A stretch of 64,000 nucleotides of DNA from Corallococcus macrosporus DSM 14697 (GCF_002305895.1 NZ_CP022203.1:7412001-7476000); one strand, 5' to 3'. Numbered from the stretch's first letter, positions 52,201 through 63,528 are shown. Program-made: numbers and translations. The notes: generated by a model not told the origin, from the letters alone.

Positions 52201-54862
52201 GCGGGTGCCCACCGATGCGCCGCCGGGCCCCTATGCCCTGTCCGTCTTCGCCAACGCCATTCCGGGCGGGCGCATGGTGCTGCTGCGCGCCAACACCGCG
52301 CCCACCGCGGAGGCCGTGCGCATTGCCACGATGACCGGCGTCCCGCTGGACATCACGCTCACCGCCACCGACCCGGACGCGGACCAGACGCTGACGTGGA
52401 CCATCGTCACGCAGCCCCAGCACGGCACGCTGAGCGGCACGCCGCCCGACCTCCAGTACACGCCCAACCCCGGGTACGTGGGCGCCGACATCTTCACCTA
52501 CCGCGTCAGCGACTGCGGCCTGGACAGCAACGAGGCCTCGGTGGACGTCGCGGTGGAGGCCACCCAGCCCCTGGCCATCACCTGTCCCGAGGACACCGTC
52601 ATCGAGGCGACGGGCCCCGATGGCGCCCCGGGCACCTGGCCCGCCGCCACCGTGACGCCGGGAGCCAGCGGGCCGGCCACCGTCACCTATTCACCGGCGG
52701 AGGGCAGCACACTGCCGCTGGGGACCACGACGGTCACCGCCATCGCGGAGGACGCGTCCGGCACGCAGGTCACCTGCACGTTCCAGGTCGAGGTGCGGGA
52801 CACCACCCCGCCCGCGCTGACCTGCCCCGCGGACCTCCAGGTGGCCTCCGATGACGCCTCGGGCGCGACCGTCACGTTCGAGTTGCCCGAGGCCACGGAC
52901 ACCGCCTCGAATGCCACCGTCACGTCCTCACCGGCCTCGGGGAGCACCTTCCGGCACGGCCGCCACACCGTCACCGTCACCGCCACGGATGCGGCGGGCA
53001 ATGAAGCCCGCTGCACCTTCCAGGTCACCGTCCAGGCAACGGTCATCTCCATCGCCGGAGGCGGCTGCCAGGCCTCGGGCGGTGGCGCCGCCTCCTCCCT
53101 GGCCCTGCTGGTGGTTCTGGCCTGGTGGCGCGGCCAGCGTCGCCGCTCGCGGACACGGGCTCGGAGCTGGGCGCTGGCGGCGCTCATCGCCTCCATCGCG
53201 CCCAATGCCCTGGCACAAAGCACCACGGGCGCCATCGCCCCCATCGACCTGGAGCGGCTTCGCTTCACCCCCGCGGCCACGGACTCCCTGCTCGTGGACA
53301 CCGGACACGTACTCCCCGAGGGCGCCTACCGGTTGACGCTCATGGCCGGCTACGAGCGCGGCATCCTGCTGCTCAAGGGCAGTGATGGCCAGGAGCGCTC
53401 CATCATCGACTACCGCGTCTCCGGCTGGCTCGCGGGCGCCTGGTCTCCCGTGGACAACCTGGAGCTGTCCGCGCGGCTGCCCGTCATCATCCACCAGGGC
53501 GGCAACGGCGCGGACACGCTGGTGGGCGTCTCCGCCCCGGCGTCCTTCGGGCTCGGCACGCCAGAGCTGGGCGCGCGCTATGCGCTGCTGCGGCGCGACG
53601 AAGGCGCGCCGGTGTTCCTCAGCCTGGGCCTGGACGTAGGCACCCCGGGCGGCACCGCGGATGCGTTCGGCCGGCAGGCGGGCTGGGCGGGCCTCCAGGT
53701 CGCGCCCCGGGTGGCGGTGAGCCGCGAGCTGGGCCCCGTCGTCCTCGGCGCCAGCGCGGGCGTGCGCATCCGCTCCACGGAGAACGAGCCCGGCCGCGAC
53801 TACGGCACGGAGCTGGAGCAGGGCCTCGTGGTGGCCACGCGTGGCAAGGGCCTGCGCGCCGAAATCGCGCTGCAAGCCGCTGAATCGCTGGTGGAGCCGG
53901 ACCTCGCGCTGGAGCTGCTGGGCGGCGTGCGGCTGCCAGTGGGCGGCGGCTTCGAGGCCTACGCCATCGCCGGCCATGGCTTCACGGACATCCCGGGCAC
54001 GCCGTCCATCCGCGCGGCCGCGGGCATCGCCTGGGCCCACGAGCCGCCCGCCCGCGAGGACGTGTGCCGGAGCGGACGCAGCCACACGCCGGAGCAGTGC
54101 CCCGCGCTGGATGACGACGGCGACACCGTCCCCAACGGGCAGGACCGCTGCCCGCTCGAGGCCGGCCCGCCGGAGAACGACGGCTGCCCGGACACCGACT
54201 CGGACGGCGACGGCGTCGTGGACCGCGAGGACGCCTGCCCGAACGAGGCTGGCTCCGCCGAGAACAAGGGCTGCCCGGACACCGACTCGGACGGCGACGG
54301 CGTCGTGGACCGCGAGGACGCCTGCCCGAACGAGGCTGGCTCCGCCGAGAACAAGGGCTGCCCGGACACCGACTCGGATGGTGACGGCGTCGTGGACCGC
54401 GAGGACGCTTGCCCGAACGAAGCCGGCGTCGCCGCCCACCGTGGCTGCCCCGAGCCCAAGCCGGAGCCCACGCCCCAGGCCCCCGCCACCGAAGCGCCGA
54501 CGCGGCTGCCCACCGAGCACCACGTCCAGTTCCCGGTGGGCCAGTCGACGCTCTCCGACGAGGAACTGCGGAACCTGGACGCTGTCGCGGACTACCTGAA
54601 GGCCAACCCAGGCGTGTCCCTGCGCATCGAAGGGCACACGGACAGCACCGGCCCCGACGAGCTCAACCGCACGTTGAGCCAGGAGCGCGCGGACGCGGTG
54701 CGCACGCACCTCATCCAGCGCGGTGTCGCGCCCTCGCGGCTGACGGCGAAGGGCTACGGGCCGGACCGCCCCCTCACCACCAACGACACGCCCGAGGGCC
54801 GCGGCACGAACCGCCGCGTGGAGTTCGTCACCGAGCCCGGAGGCGCGTCACCGGCGCGCTGA
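49232..54862 (+). CDS. Fusion: kelch/HYR/MYXO-CTERM lipoprotein joined to TSP3-OmpA outer-membrane protein
   Basis: A single frame of 1876 residues. The start has a lipobox (ILLSC, Cys23). Residues about 250-920 hold a dozen or more kelch units of the form TSERYDPxTDTWSxxx followed by LLPDGRVLVVGG. Then come a cadherin-like domain (near 1025-1110) and two HYR-type domains (1110-1270). At about 1271-1308 there is a complete MYXO-CTERM signal (GGGCQASGGGAASS, hydrophobic stretch, RGQRRRSRTR), which should be the end of a protein. It runs on directly into a second signal-peptide-like stretch (SWALAALIASIAPNALAQ), a beta-barrel-like region, three TSP3-type calcium repeats (about 1650-1735) and an OmpA peptidoglycan-binding domain (1761-1876). 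This is either a true fusion or two genes whose boundary was lost. GGAG stands before the ATG. Confidence 0.85.
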   Translation: MQSHRAVWSRRLLLVGSVILLSCGKQEPTPPGDDALAAARGRALAQWKQAPSSSTGLALAQAYFPDLGTAPAPSAASARQLDARLADDGALTLTTRGLTFHVRPAASATDALRRERSAAFQGARHLWWPVGPTTPTPEGWRTSRVEEAWILDAPEEGQRHRAEYTVTLPPSVRRIQDTGAYLQFLDERERPVLRFHPSAVRDANGQSREGTTRLEGGRVNPRTQVFDVEGAQVRITTEVSLAGLTAPLVVDPGWSSTATMATARAQHAGILLGTGELLITGGVNRTGFVTTSERYDPVTDTWSAASAPGITGNVTQAALLADGRVLVVADGSTTGRLYDATTNTWEATGPMAASRSLSTLTRLDSSQFLIAGGSNLSSAELYDPATNTFQPTGAMSTTRRAHASARLRDGRVLAASGFSTTGEVPSADLYDPAAGTWTPAAPPLVPRHYATATLLPDGRVLLTGGRAETDVTTHSELYDPVANTWTATGSLNFPRNGHTATLLPDGRVLVVGGSDGTRATQTVSELYDPATGTWTATTAMANGRENGTTTLLPSGKVLTVGGFTSVPSLTFYADTEVYDPGVQGWSPAGNLSGARVDPLVVLLSSNRVLVAGGRDATGTALASASLYDRAANTWSPAASLATARAEATATTLASGEVLVVGGTNAGGPLATAERYTPDTNTWSAAPSLTRARNLHTATRLPDGRVLVVGGQDGAEVLASAELYDPATQAWTAAAPASGARAAHAAALLPDGRVLIAGGHGAGGAVLASAEVYDPTTNTWAPAGSLAQGRERFTLTLLPSGELLAAGGGGAGGMALATTERYSAATNTWTPDSPLTEARWGHATTLMPSGTLLVAGGLSAPDTYVASAEAYSLPVRTWTPVTAPQGRGGAAVALPTGEVLLAGGTAATTAELYSDVLASPAWRPVVSAPETLYQTCPVVIEGQGFQGISGGSSGSYLDSATDFPLVRLRAAEGGRLWTLPATDMSATRATVRVPTDAPPGPYALSVFANAIPGGRMVLLRANTAPTAEAVRIATMTGVPLDITLTATDPDADQTLTWTIVTQPQHGTLSGTPPDLQYTPNPGYVGADIFTYRVSDCGLDSNEASVDVAVEATQPLAITCPEDTVIEATGPDGAPGTWPAATVTPGASGPATVTYSPAEGSTLPLGTTTVTAIAEDASGTQVTCTFQVEVRDTTPPALTCPADLQVASDDASGATVTFELPEATDTASNATVTSSPASGSTFRHGRHTVTVTATDAAGNEARCTFQVTVQATVISIAGGGCQASGGGAASSLALLVVLAWWRGQRRRSRTRARSWALAALIASIAPNALAQSTTGAIAPIDLERLRFTPAATDSLLVDTGHVLPEGAYRLTLMAGYERGILLLKGSDGQERSIIDYRVSGWLAGAWSPVDNLELSARLPVIIHQGGNGADTLVGVSAPASFGLGTPELGARYALLRRDEGAPVFLSLGLDVGTPGGTADAFGRQAGWAGLQVAPRVAVSRELGPVVLGASAGVRIRSTENEPGRDYGTELEQGLVVATRGKGLRAEIALQAAESLVEPDLALELLGGVRLPVGGGFEAYAIAGHGFTDIPGTPSIRAAAGIAWAHEPPAREDVCRSGRSHTPEQCPALDDDGDTVPNGQDRCPLEAGPPENDGCPDTDSDGDGVVDREDACPNEAGSAENKGCPDTDSDGDGVVDREDACPNEAGSAENKGCPDTDSDGDGVVDREDACPNEAGVAAHRGCPEPKPEPTPQAPATEAPTRLPTEHHVQFPVGQSTLSDEELRNLDAVADYLKANPGVSLRIEGHTDSTGPDELNRTLSQERADAVRTHLIQRGVAPSRLTAKGYGPDRPLTTNDTPEGRGTNRRVEFVTEPGGASPAR
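54182..54442 (+). repeat. Three 87-base repeats encoding TSP3 calcium-binding units
   Basis: Near-identical 87-base units start at 54182, 54269 and 54356; the third diverges at its end. Each encodes 29 residues with the DTDSDGDGVVDREDACPNEA core. The near identity at DNA level suggests recent duplication or gene conversion. Confidence 0.85.
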
Positions 54863-54964
54863 GCCCCCGCGCCAGGCTCGCGGGCCGGGTTTGGCGCGTT
54901 CGTTCAAGCCCGCCCGCCCCTGCGCTCCTACCCTGGTGATGAAGCTGTCACCAGGAGGAGCGAC

Positions 54965-55909
54965 ATGGGAGCAACCCCTTCGATTCGGACGCCAGCGTTT
55001 CGCGCTGGCAGTCCCCTGACGCGGCGCCTCGCCCAGCTCGCGCTCGCATGCCTCGCGGGCGCACTGGGCTGCGCCACCGCGCCGACGCACCAGGTCATCT
55101 TTCCTTCCGCGGAGCGCCCCTCCGCGGAGGCGCATCCCCCCGGGAGCGTCCTCATGGTCCTCTCGGCCGCGTCGGAGCAGCAGCTCGCGGATGGGAGCAC
55201 GCGTCAGACGGGCGTCTTCCTGAACGAGTTCTATGAGCCCTACCGAGCGCTCATCGACGCGGGCTACGACGTGGTGGTCGCCACACCCCAGGGCCGTGCA
55301 CCGGCGTTCGACCCCGAGGGCATGGACCCTTCGTATTGGAAGGAGCACCCCGAGGCGCTCGCCGAAGCCCAGGCGCTCGTCACGCAGCTCCCCCAATTGC
55401 GCACACCGCTGAACCTGTCCGAGGTCCGCGCGCGCGCGGACGACTTCCAGGCGCTGCTCATTCCAGGAGGACAGGGTGTCATGGTGGACCTGCTCGATGA
55501 CGCGGACCTGCACGGCCTGCTCATCCACTTCGGAGCCTCGGACCGTCCCGTGGGGCTCGTCTGTCATGCCCCGGCGCTCCTCACGCGGATGCCAGCGCAG
55601 CAGAACCCCTTCGCGGGCCGGAGCGTCACCTCGGTCTCCGGCTTCGAGGAGTGGTACATCGAGACCTTCGTCATGGACGCACGCGCCAAGGTTCGCGGGA
55701 TTGGAGACCAGCTCGACGACGCCGGCTACCGCCATGAGACGGCGCTCCCGGGCCGCTCCCACGCCATGCGGGATTGCAACCTGGTGACCAGCCAGAATCC
55801 ATTCTCGGGTGCCGACTTCAACGCGCACTTCCTCGCCGCGCTGAGCGACTGGCGCAACGCGGGCCGCTGCGCCGCGGACACCGACGAGCCACCGCGCGCC
55901 TCGCGCTGA
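54965..55909 (+). CDS. DJ-1/PfpI-family lipoprotein
   Basis: A 314-residue protein with a lipobox AGALGC (Cys36) and a DJ-1/PfpI domain of the Hsp31 type. The nucleophile elbow is GLVCHAPALL (Cys200, His201), PGGQG precedes it (168-171), and Glu88 in FLNEFYEPY is in place for the third active residue. Family members act as glyoxalase III, deglycase-like enzymes or chaperones; lipoprotein forms are uncommon. An AGGAGGAG site precedes the ATG. The next gene, an AraC regulator, begins 16 bases later, so the pair is probably one transcript. Confidence 0.8.
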   Translation: MGATPSIRTPAFRAGSPLTRRLAQLALACLAGALGCATAPTHQVIFPSAERPSAEAHPPGSVLMVLSAASEQQLADGSTRQTGVFLNEFYEPYRALIDAGYDVVVATPQGRAPAFDPEGMDPSYWKEHPEALAEAQALVTQLPQLRTPLNLSEVRARADDFQALLIPGGQGVMVDLLDDADLHGLLIHFGASDRPVGLVCHAPALLTRMPAQQNPFAGRSVTSVSGFEEWYIETFVMDARAKVRGIGDQLDDAGYRHETALPGRSHAMRDCNLVTSQNPFSGADFNAHFLAALSDWRNAGRCAADTDEPPRASR

Positions 55910-55925
55910 CCCGGAGCCGCCAACC

Positions 55926-56855
55926 ATGGGCGTGGACCAAGGCAGCATGACGAGCCCGTCCCTGAACGCCCTGCTGAAGGCGGCCGTCGCGCGGACCTAC
56001 CCGGAGATTCCGACCGAGGGGCGCGACAAGGTCACCGTCCTCCAGGCCGTCATGGATGCCCATGGCTGGCGCCCCGTGCTGGAGCTCGGCCGCGAGCTGC
56101 GGGCCCTCGCGTCCCATCCCGTCCTCCGGGCGCTCGTCGCGGGGCCCACGCCCCGGCACGCCGTGGAGCGGTGGACCACCCTGGAGCGCTTCCTCCACTC
56201 CCGCCACCGCACGCAACTGCTCTCCCACGACCTGGCCCGCGCTCGGATGACGTTGCGACATGTCGCCATCGACGGCGGGACGATTCTCACCATCAACGAC
56301 CTGTTCATCTGGGGGGTGCTCGTCGCGCTCCTGGAGACCGCGGGCGTCACAGAGCTCTCCGTCACGCTCGACGCCGGAGGCGAAGCGCCCATGGCCATCC
56401 ATGGCCCCGCCCGGGTGGACGACACGCGGCGCCTGCCCGCCACCACGAACGTGGCGACGTTCCACTGGAGGCCTGGGAGGCCCCTCCGCATCCAGGCGCC
56501 CGCCACGCCGCGCGAGGACGCCCCCCGCGAGGTCCGCGAGCGGCTCGAACAGGTGATGCGGGAGGACCTGCTGCACCCCTGGACGCTCGAGGAGACCGCG
56601 CAGCGGCTCGCCCTGTCCCGCCGAGGACTCCAGCGCGCCTTGCAGCAGGAAGGGACCACCTTCTCGCAAACCCTTCAACGCGCCCGCGTCGGCGCCGCAC
56701 ACGCGCTGCTGGCGGACGCGCGCCTGACGCTCACGGACGTCGCCTTCTGCACCGGGTTCTCCGACCAGGCCCACTTCACGAGGACGTTCCGCAAGTACAA
56801 CGACGTCCCGCCCTCCGCGCTGCGCGAGCTCGTGCTCACCCGTCCGCGCCGCTGA
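55926..56855 (+). CDS. AraC-family transcriptional regulator
   Basis: A 309-residue protein with a C-terminal AraC HTH pair (WTLEETAQRLALSRRGLQRALQQEGTTFSQTLQRARVGAAHALLAD and LTDVAFCTGFSDQAHFTRTFRKYNDVPPSALRE). The N-terminal sensor domain (residues about 30-180) is not one I can name. It lies behind the DJ-1-like gene on the same strand and just upstream of the geosmin/encapsulin operon, so either could be its target. Met8 is an alternative start. Confidence 0.85.
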   Translation: MGVDQGSMTSPSLNALLKAAVARTYPEIPTEGRDKVTVLQAVMDAHGWRPVLELGRELRALASHPVLRALVAGPTPRHAVERWTTLERFLHSRHRTQLLSHDLARARMTLRHVAIDGGTILTINDLFIWGVLVALLETAGVTELSVTLDAGGEAPMAIHGPARVDDTRRLPATTNVATFHWRPGRPLRIQAPATPREDAPREVRERLEQVMREDLLHPWTLEETAQRLALSRRGLQRALQQEGTTFSQTLQRARVGAAHALLADARLTLTDVAFCTGFSDQAHFTRTFRKYNDVPPSALRELVLTRPRR

Positions 56856-56899
56856 CGCGCCACGGCGAGCAAGGCACTCACGGCGAGGCGGCAGAATGA

Positions 56900-56915
56900 A
56901 TTCCCAGGCGGGAAT
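56900..56915. promoter_or_regulatory. Palindrome in the AT-rich region upstream of the geosmin/encapsulin operon
   Basis: ATTCCC (56900-56905) and GGGAAT (56910-56915) are perfect arms around AGGC. A related GGGAAATT follows at 56935-56942. The stretch from 56890 to 56982 is strikingly AT-rich against its surroundings and carries -10-like hexamers at 56954 (TAGAAT) and 56977 (TATAAC). It is a likely operator and promoter region for the operon at 57011. Confidence 0.5.
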
Positions 56916-56981
56916 CAACATTTTCATCTAAAGTGGGAAATTCAATAATTGCCTAGAATACAGTTCAATCCAAAACTATAA

Positions 56982-59278
<2,297 letters not shown>

Positions 59279-59305
59279 CCTTCCCTCCCAATCGAAAGGC
59301 CCATC

Positions 59306-60715
59306 ATGTCGAACATCCTCAAGCCGGGCGGTGACTCCGAGCAGTCCCAGTTGAGCCTGGGTACGGCCGCGGCGCGCCAGCTCGCCACCACGACCAAGTC
59401 CGTCCCGCAGATGCAGGGCATCTCCTCCCGGTGGCTGCTCAAGCTGCTGCCCTGGGTGCAGGTGTCCGGCGGCGTGTACCGCGTCAACCGCCGGCTGAGC
59501 TACGCGGTGGGTGATGGCCGCGTCACGTTCACCACCACCGGCGCCAAGGTGCAGGTCATCCCGCAGGAGCTGTGCGAGCTGCCCCTGCTGCGCAGCTACG
59601 ACGACGTGGAGGTGCTGACGGCGCTGGCCAACCGCTTCGAGCAGAAGACGTACAAGGCCGGAGAGGTCATCACCGAGGTGGGCAAGGAGGCGGACTGCAT
59701 CGTCCTCATCGCCCACGGCAAGGTGAACATGATTGGCGCCGGCAAGTACGGTGACGCCACCGTGCTCGGGGTGCTGGCGGACGGCGACCACTACAGCTAC
59801 GAGGCGCTGCTGGAGTCGCAGGACTACTGGAAGTTCACCGCCAAGGCCGTCACGGCGTCCACCGTGCTCGTGCTCCAGCAGTCGGACTTCGAGGCCGTGG
59901 TGGCCCAGGCCCCGTCGCTGCAGAAGCACGTCGAGCGCTTCAAGGCCCGCGCGAAGAAGAAGCAGGACACCACGGGCCAGGCGGAAATCGAGCTGGCCGC
60001 CGGCCACTCCGGCGAGCCGGTGCTGCCGGGCACCTACGTGGACTACGAGACGTCGCCCCGCGAGTACGAGCTGAGCGTGGCCCAGACGGTGCTCCAGATT
60101 CACACCCGCGTGGCGGACCTCTTCAACGAGCCCATGAACCAGACGGAGCAGCAGCTCCGGCTGACCATTGAAGCGTTGAAGGAGCGCAAGGAGCACGAGG
60201 TCATCAACAACCGCGACTTCGGCCTGCTGCACAACGCCGACCTCAAGCAGCGCATCCACACCCGCCACGGCCCGCCCACGCCGGACGACATGGACGAGCT
60301 GCTGGCCACCGTGTGGAAGGAGCCGTCCTTCTTCCTGGCCCACCCGCGCGCCATCGCCGCCTTCGGCCAGGAGTGCAGCCGCCGGGGCATCTACCCCACC
60401 AGCGTGGACTTCAACGGCAACATGGTGCCCGCCTGGCGCGGCGTCCCCATCTTCCCGTCCAGCAAGATTCCCGTCAGCGAGTCGCGCACCACGTCCATCA
60501 TGCTGATGCGCGCGGGTGAGAAGAACCAGGGCGTCGTCGGCCTGCACCCGGGCACCATCCCCGACGAGGTCGAGCCCGGCCTCAACGTCCGGTTCATGGG
60601 CATCAACGAAAAGGCCATCATCAACTACCTGGTCACCACCTACTTCTCCGCCGCCGTCCTCGTGCCCGACGCGCTGGGCATCCTGGAGAGCGTCGAAATC
60701 GGCCGCGGCGACTAG
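59306..60715 (+). CDS. Family 2B encapsulin shell protein 1
   Basis: A 469-residue HK97-fold nanocompartment shell protein. The N-terminal arm carries [17 protein letters not shown] (15-31), [19 protein letters not shown] and the [12 protein letters not shown] strand typical of Family 2 encapsulins. A cyclic-nucleotide-binding-like domain is inserted at about 95-220, the mark of Family 2B. The rest ([79 protein letters not shown]) is the P- and A-domain core. The insert's phosphate-binding segment reads [13 protein letters not shown] and lacks the usual F-G-E and Arg. It follows the synthase gene closely and precedes a paralogue about equally long. Confidence 0.92.
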   Translation: MSNILKPGGDSEQSQLSLGTAAARQLATTTKSVPQMQGISSRWLLKLLPWVQVSGGVYRVNRRLSYAVGDGRVTFTTTGAKVQVIPQELCELPLLRSYDDVEVLTALANRFEQKTYKAGEVITEVGKEADCIVLIAHGKVNMIGAGKYGDATVLGVLADGDHYSYEALLESQDYWKFTAKAVTASTVLVLQQSDFEAVVAQAPSLQKHVERFKARAKKKQDTTGQAEIELAAGHSGEPVLPGTYVDYETSPREYELSVAQTVLQIHTRVADLFNEPMNQTEQQLRLTIEALKERKEHEVINNRDFGLLHNADLKQRIHTRHGPPTPDDMDELLATVWKEPSFFLAHPRAIAAFGQECSRRGIYPTSVDFNGNMVPAWRGVPIFPSSKIPVSESRTTSIMLMRAGEKNQGVVGLHPGTIPDEVEPGLNVRFMGINEKAIINYLVTTYFSAAVLVPDALGILESVEIGRGD

Positions 60716-60736
60716 CCCTCCCCTGGCTCGGACGAC

Positions 60737-60750
60737 GTGAGAGGTCTCAC
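60737..60750 (+). promoter_or_regulatory. Hairpin holding the ribosome binding site of the second shell gene
   Basis: GTGAGAGGTCTCAC at 60737-60750 is an inverted repeat directly abutting the ATG at 60751. It can fold as a five-base stem with an AGGT loop that contains the ribosome site. Confidence 0.5.
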
Positions 60751-62151
60751 ATGGCGAACTTCATGAAGACGGGCGGCGACGACACGCCGCGGTTGAGCCT
60801 GGGCACGGCCGCCGCGCGCCAGCTCGCGACGACGACCAAGACGGTCCCGCAGATGCAGGGCCTCACCCCGCGGTGGCTCCTGCGCATGCTGCCGTGGGTG
60901 GAGGTGCCGGGTGGCGTGTACCGCGTCAACCGGCGCCTGAGCTACGCGGTGGAGGATGACCGCCTCGTGTTCAGCAACATCGGCGCGAAGGTGCAGATCA
61001 TCCCGCGGGAGCTGCTCAAGCTGCCGCTGCTGCGGGGCCTGAGCGGCGACGACGAGGTGATTTCCGCCCTGGCCAGCCGCTTCACCCAGGCGGAGTTCAA
61101 GGCGGGCGACGTCATCGTCGAGGAGGGCAGGCCCGCCGAGCACGTCTTCCTGCTGGCCCACGGCAAGGCGCGCAAGCTGCGCGCGGGGCCGTACGGCGCC
61201 CCCGTCACCCTGGACGTGCTGGCGGATGGCGACCACTTCGGCGACCAGGCCGTGGCGGAGTCGAACGACGCCTGGGGCTACACCGTCAAGGCCACCACGC
61301 CGTGCACGGTGCTGTCCCTGCCGCAGCAGGTGTTCGAAGAGCTGATTGCCCGGTCCGCCACGCTGCGCGCCCAGGTGGAGCGGTTCCGGGAGCGGCTGAA
61401 GAAGCCCCAGGACAAGATGGGGCAGGCCGCCATTCCGCTGGCGGCCGGCCACTCCGGAGAGCCGCCCATCCAGGGCGGCTTCGTGGACTACGAGCTCGCG
61501 CCCCGCGAGTACGAGCTGAGCGTGGCCCAGACGGTCCTCCGGGTCCACACGCGCGTCTCCGACGTCTTCAGCGACCCCATGGACCAGACGGAGCAGCAGC
61601 TCCGGCTGACCATTGAAGCGCTGAAGGAGCGGCAGGAGCACGAGCTCATCAACAACCGCGACTTCGGCCTGCTGCACAACGCCGACCTCAAGCAGCGCCT
61701 CCACACCCGCCACGGGCCGCCCACGCCCGATGACCTGGACGAGCTGCTCAGCCGGCGCCGCAAGTCGCGCTTCTTCCTGGCCCACCCGCGCACCATCGCG
61801 GCCTTCGGCCGGGAGTGCACCCGCCGGGGCGTCTATCCCACGCCCGTGGACGTCCAGGGCACGCCGTGCATGGCCTGGCGCGGCGTTCCGCTGCTGCCGT
61901 GTGACAAGATTCCCATCACCGAGCAGCGCACCAGCGCCATCCTCGTGCTGCGCACCGGCCAGGAGGACCAGGGCGTCATCGGCCTGCGCCACACCGGCCT
62001 GCCGGACGAAGTCGAGCCCGGCCTCTCCGTGCGCCGCATGGACGTCACCGACAAGGCCATCACGAACTACCTGGTCAGCACCTACTTCTCCGCGGCGCCC
62101 CTCATCCCCGACGCGCTGGGCGTGCTGGAGAACGTGGAGCTCGGCGCCTGA
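60751..62151 (+). CDS. Family 2B encapsulin shell protein 2
   Basis: A 466-residue paralogue of shell protein 1, with the same layout: arm motif [17 protein letters not shown] (14-30), [25 protein letters not shown], inserted cyclic-nucleotide-binding-like domain (about 95-220) and HK97 core ([22 protein letters not shown]). The insert differs most between the two: here [16 protein letters not shown], nearer a canonical cyclic-nucleotide pocket, though still without its Arg. The core regions are nearly identical. Two shell genes in one operon suggest a mixed shell of two proteins. The operon ends with a hairpin at 62153-62214. Confidence 0.92.
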   Translation: MANFMKTGGDDTPRLSLGTAAARQLATTTKTVPQMQGLTPRWLLRMLPWVEVPGGVYRVNRRLSYAVEDDRLVFSNIGAKVQIIPRELLKLPLLRGLSGDDEVISALASRFTQAEFKAGDVIVEEGRPAEHVFLLAHGKARKLRAGPYGAPVTLDVLADGDHFGDQAVAESNDAWGYTVKATTPCTVLSLPQQVFEELIARSATLRAQVERFRERLKKPQDKMGQAAIPLAAGHSGEPPIQGGFVDYELAPREYELSVAQTVLRVHTRVSDVFSDPMDQTEQQLRLTIEALKERQEHELINNRDFGLLHNADLKQRLHTRHGPPTPDDLDELLSRRRKSRFFLAHPRTIAAFGRECTRRGVYPTPVDVQGTPCMAWRGVPLLPCDKIPITEQRTSAILVLRTGQEDQGVIGLRHTGLPDEVEPGLSVRRMDVTDKAITNYLVSTYFSAAPLIPDALGVLENVELGA

Positions 62152-62152
62152 G

Positions 62153-62214
62153 GTTTCAATGGACGGCACGGCGGGCCCGGGCGCGAGCTCCGGGTCCGCC
62201 GGGTCGCCTGAAAC
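62153..62214 (+). terminator. Terminator hairpin after the encapsulin operon
   Basis: The core stem CGGCGGGCCCGG (62169-62180) pairs with 62190-62201 with one G-T wobble over a nine-base loop. Outer arms GTTTCA (62153-62158) and TGAAAC (62209-62214) can close the structure. It starts at the stop codon of the second shell gene. Confidence 0.65.
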
Positions 62215-62374
62215 ATTCGCATGCGTCGCTTTCAGGTTCGGCGGGACTGAAGAATTCCGCCAATGAGACGGGCTGAGACACCCGCGTTGTCCTGTTTGGC
62301 GTGGACGTGACTTGGCGCAGCGGTGAAGGCGTGGTTGTTTCCGCGCGTCCCTTCACCCCTGAGAGGTTTTCCCC

Positions 62375-62797
62375 ATGCGGAACATCTTCGCCACGACGGC
62401 CGCCCTCGCTTCCCTCCTGCTGATGGGCCCGGTGGCCTGTGGTAGCAGCACGCCCGAGCAGACGGAGCCGACCACCGAGCAGCAGCAGAGCCTGAAGGCC
62501 ACGGGTACCGGCTGCAGCGCCGACTCGGAATGCGCCAGCGGCCTGTGCTGGACGGAGGCCGACTCGTACCCGACCTACAACCCGTATTGGATTCGCGCGG
62601 ACAGTTGCACGGAGGAGTGCAGCGGCCCTGGCGACACGTACTGCCGTGAGCTGGCGGAGGAGTACAACGCGCCCTACCCCGAGCGCGCCCGCTGCATCAG
62701 CGCCCGCGGCGTCTACGACAACAACCCGTATGACCACTCCGTCTACCTTTGCGACATGGTGGCCGTGGGCCTGGGCAAGGTCCACTGGGTGGAGTAG
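62375..62797 (+). CDS. Cys-rich small lipoprotein
   Basis: A 140-residue exported protein. The signal peptide ends in GPVACGSS, a possible lipobox (Cys22). The mature part has about nine more cysteines with the pattern GCSADSECASGLCWTEAD, common in myxobacterial surface proteins with small disulfide-bonded domains. The function is unknown. A GAGAGG site eight bases before the ATG supports the start. It lies after the encapsulin operon's terminator and is not obviously part of it. Confidence 0.72.
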   Translation: MRNIFATTAALASLLLMGPVACGSSTPEQTEPTTEQQQSLKATGTGCSADSECASGLCWTEADSYPTYNPYWIRADSCTEECSGPGDTYCRELAEEYNAPYPERARCISARGVYDNNPYDHSVYLCDMVAVGLGKVHWVE

Positions 62798-62814
62798 CCA
62801 CATCATCGCCGTCG

Positions 62815-62845
62815 GCCGCCTGGAGGGGCTCACGCTCCAGGCGGC
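62815..62845. terminator. Bidirectional terminator
   Basis: A perfect 11-base stem (GCCGCCTGGAG at 62815-62825 with 62835-62845) closes a nine-base loop between the convergent Cys-rich lipoprotein and TetR genes. Confidence 0.75.
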
Positions 62846-62855
62846 TGTCGTCTCT

Positions 62856-63470
62856 TCATCCGTCAGCGGGCGGACCGGGTGGATTCAGAGCGGCGCCCGC
62901 GATGACACGCTCGATGAGCGCCAGCATCGCGGCGCGGTAGGTCCTGGCGTCCCCGCCGCTGCTGATGGCCAACGCGGCGCGGTCGAAGGCGGCGGACAGC
63001 AGGCTGGCGAGCGCGGGCAGGAAGGGCCCCTCGCCCAGCACGGCGGCGAGCCCCTCCCTCAATGAGCCCGCGGCGGTGGCGTCATCCAGCGCCATCATCT
63101 CCGCATGGCCGAACACCGCCGGCCCATCCACCAGCAGCAAGCGCGTGCGGCCGGGGACAGCCATCGCGTCGAGATAGGCCAGGCTCCCAGCGATGAGCGC
63201 CTCGCGCGCGTCCAGCCCTGGCGGCGTCGCCGCGTCGATGGCACGCCGCAGCTCGGCGAATTCCCGTTCGAGCACCGCCCGCAGCAGCGCCTGCTTGTCC
63301 TCGAAGTGGTGGTAGAGCGCCCCCCGCGTCACGGCGGCGGCGGCCACCACCTCCGGCGTGGACGTCTGCGCGTACCCCTTCTCCACGAAGAGCGCCCGGC
63401 TCGCGCTCACCAACGCCTGCCGCGTCGTCGCGCTCCGCTCATCATTGCTTCGCCGTCCCTTGCGCTGCAT
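62856..63470 (-). CDS. TetR/AcrR-family transcriptional regulator
   Basis: A 204-residue repressor. The HTH region is [53 protein letters not shown], and the C-terminal domain ([34 protein letters not shown]) is of the TetR_C type. The ATG at 63470 directly abuts a perfect palindrome at 63471-63487, so it almost surely represses itself and the divergent VOC gene. The frame is open upstream to 63539 across the operator, which rules that start out. Confidence 0.88.
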   Translation of the reverse strand: MQRKGRRSNDERSATTRQALVSASRALFVEKGYAQTSTPEVVAAAAVTRGALYHHFEDKQALLRAVLEREFAELRRAIDAATPPGLDAREALIAGSLAYLDAMAVPGRTRLLLVDGPAVFGHAEMMALDDATAAGSLREGLAAVLGEGPFLPALASLLSAAFDRAALAISSGGDARTYRAAMLALIERVIAGAALNPPGPPADG

Positions 63471-63487
63471 ACATACAGTCTGTATGT
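63471..63487. promoter_or_regulatory. Perfect palindromic TetR operator
   Basis: ACATACAG-T-CTGTATGT sits between the divergent TetR gene and VOC gene, touching the TetR start codon. It shares ACATAC/GTATGT half-sites with the site at 48985-49006. Confidence 0.78.
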
Positions 63488-63528
63488 TACTGCATCGAAA
63501 GGCAAGTCCACGGCAGAGAGGGAGCCCC

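Noticed and set aside
54182-54442. Possible CRISPR array
   Set aside because: The regular repeats are 87 bases long, without spacers, and encode TSP3 units in frame. No cas gene is present.
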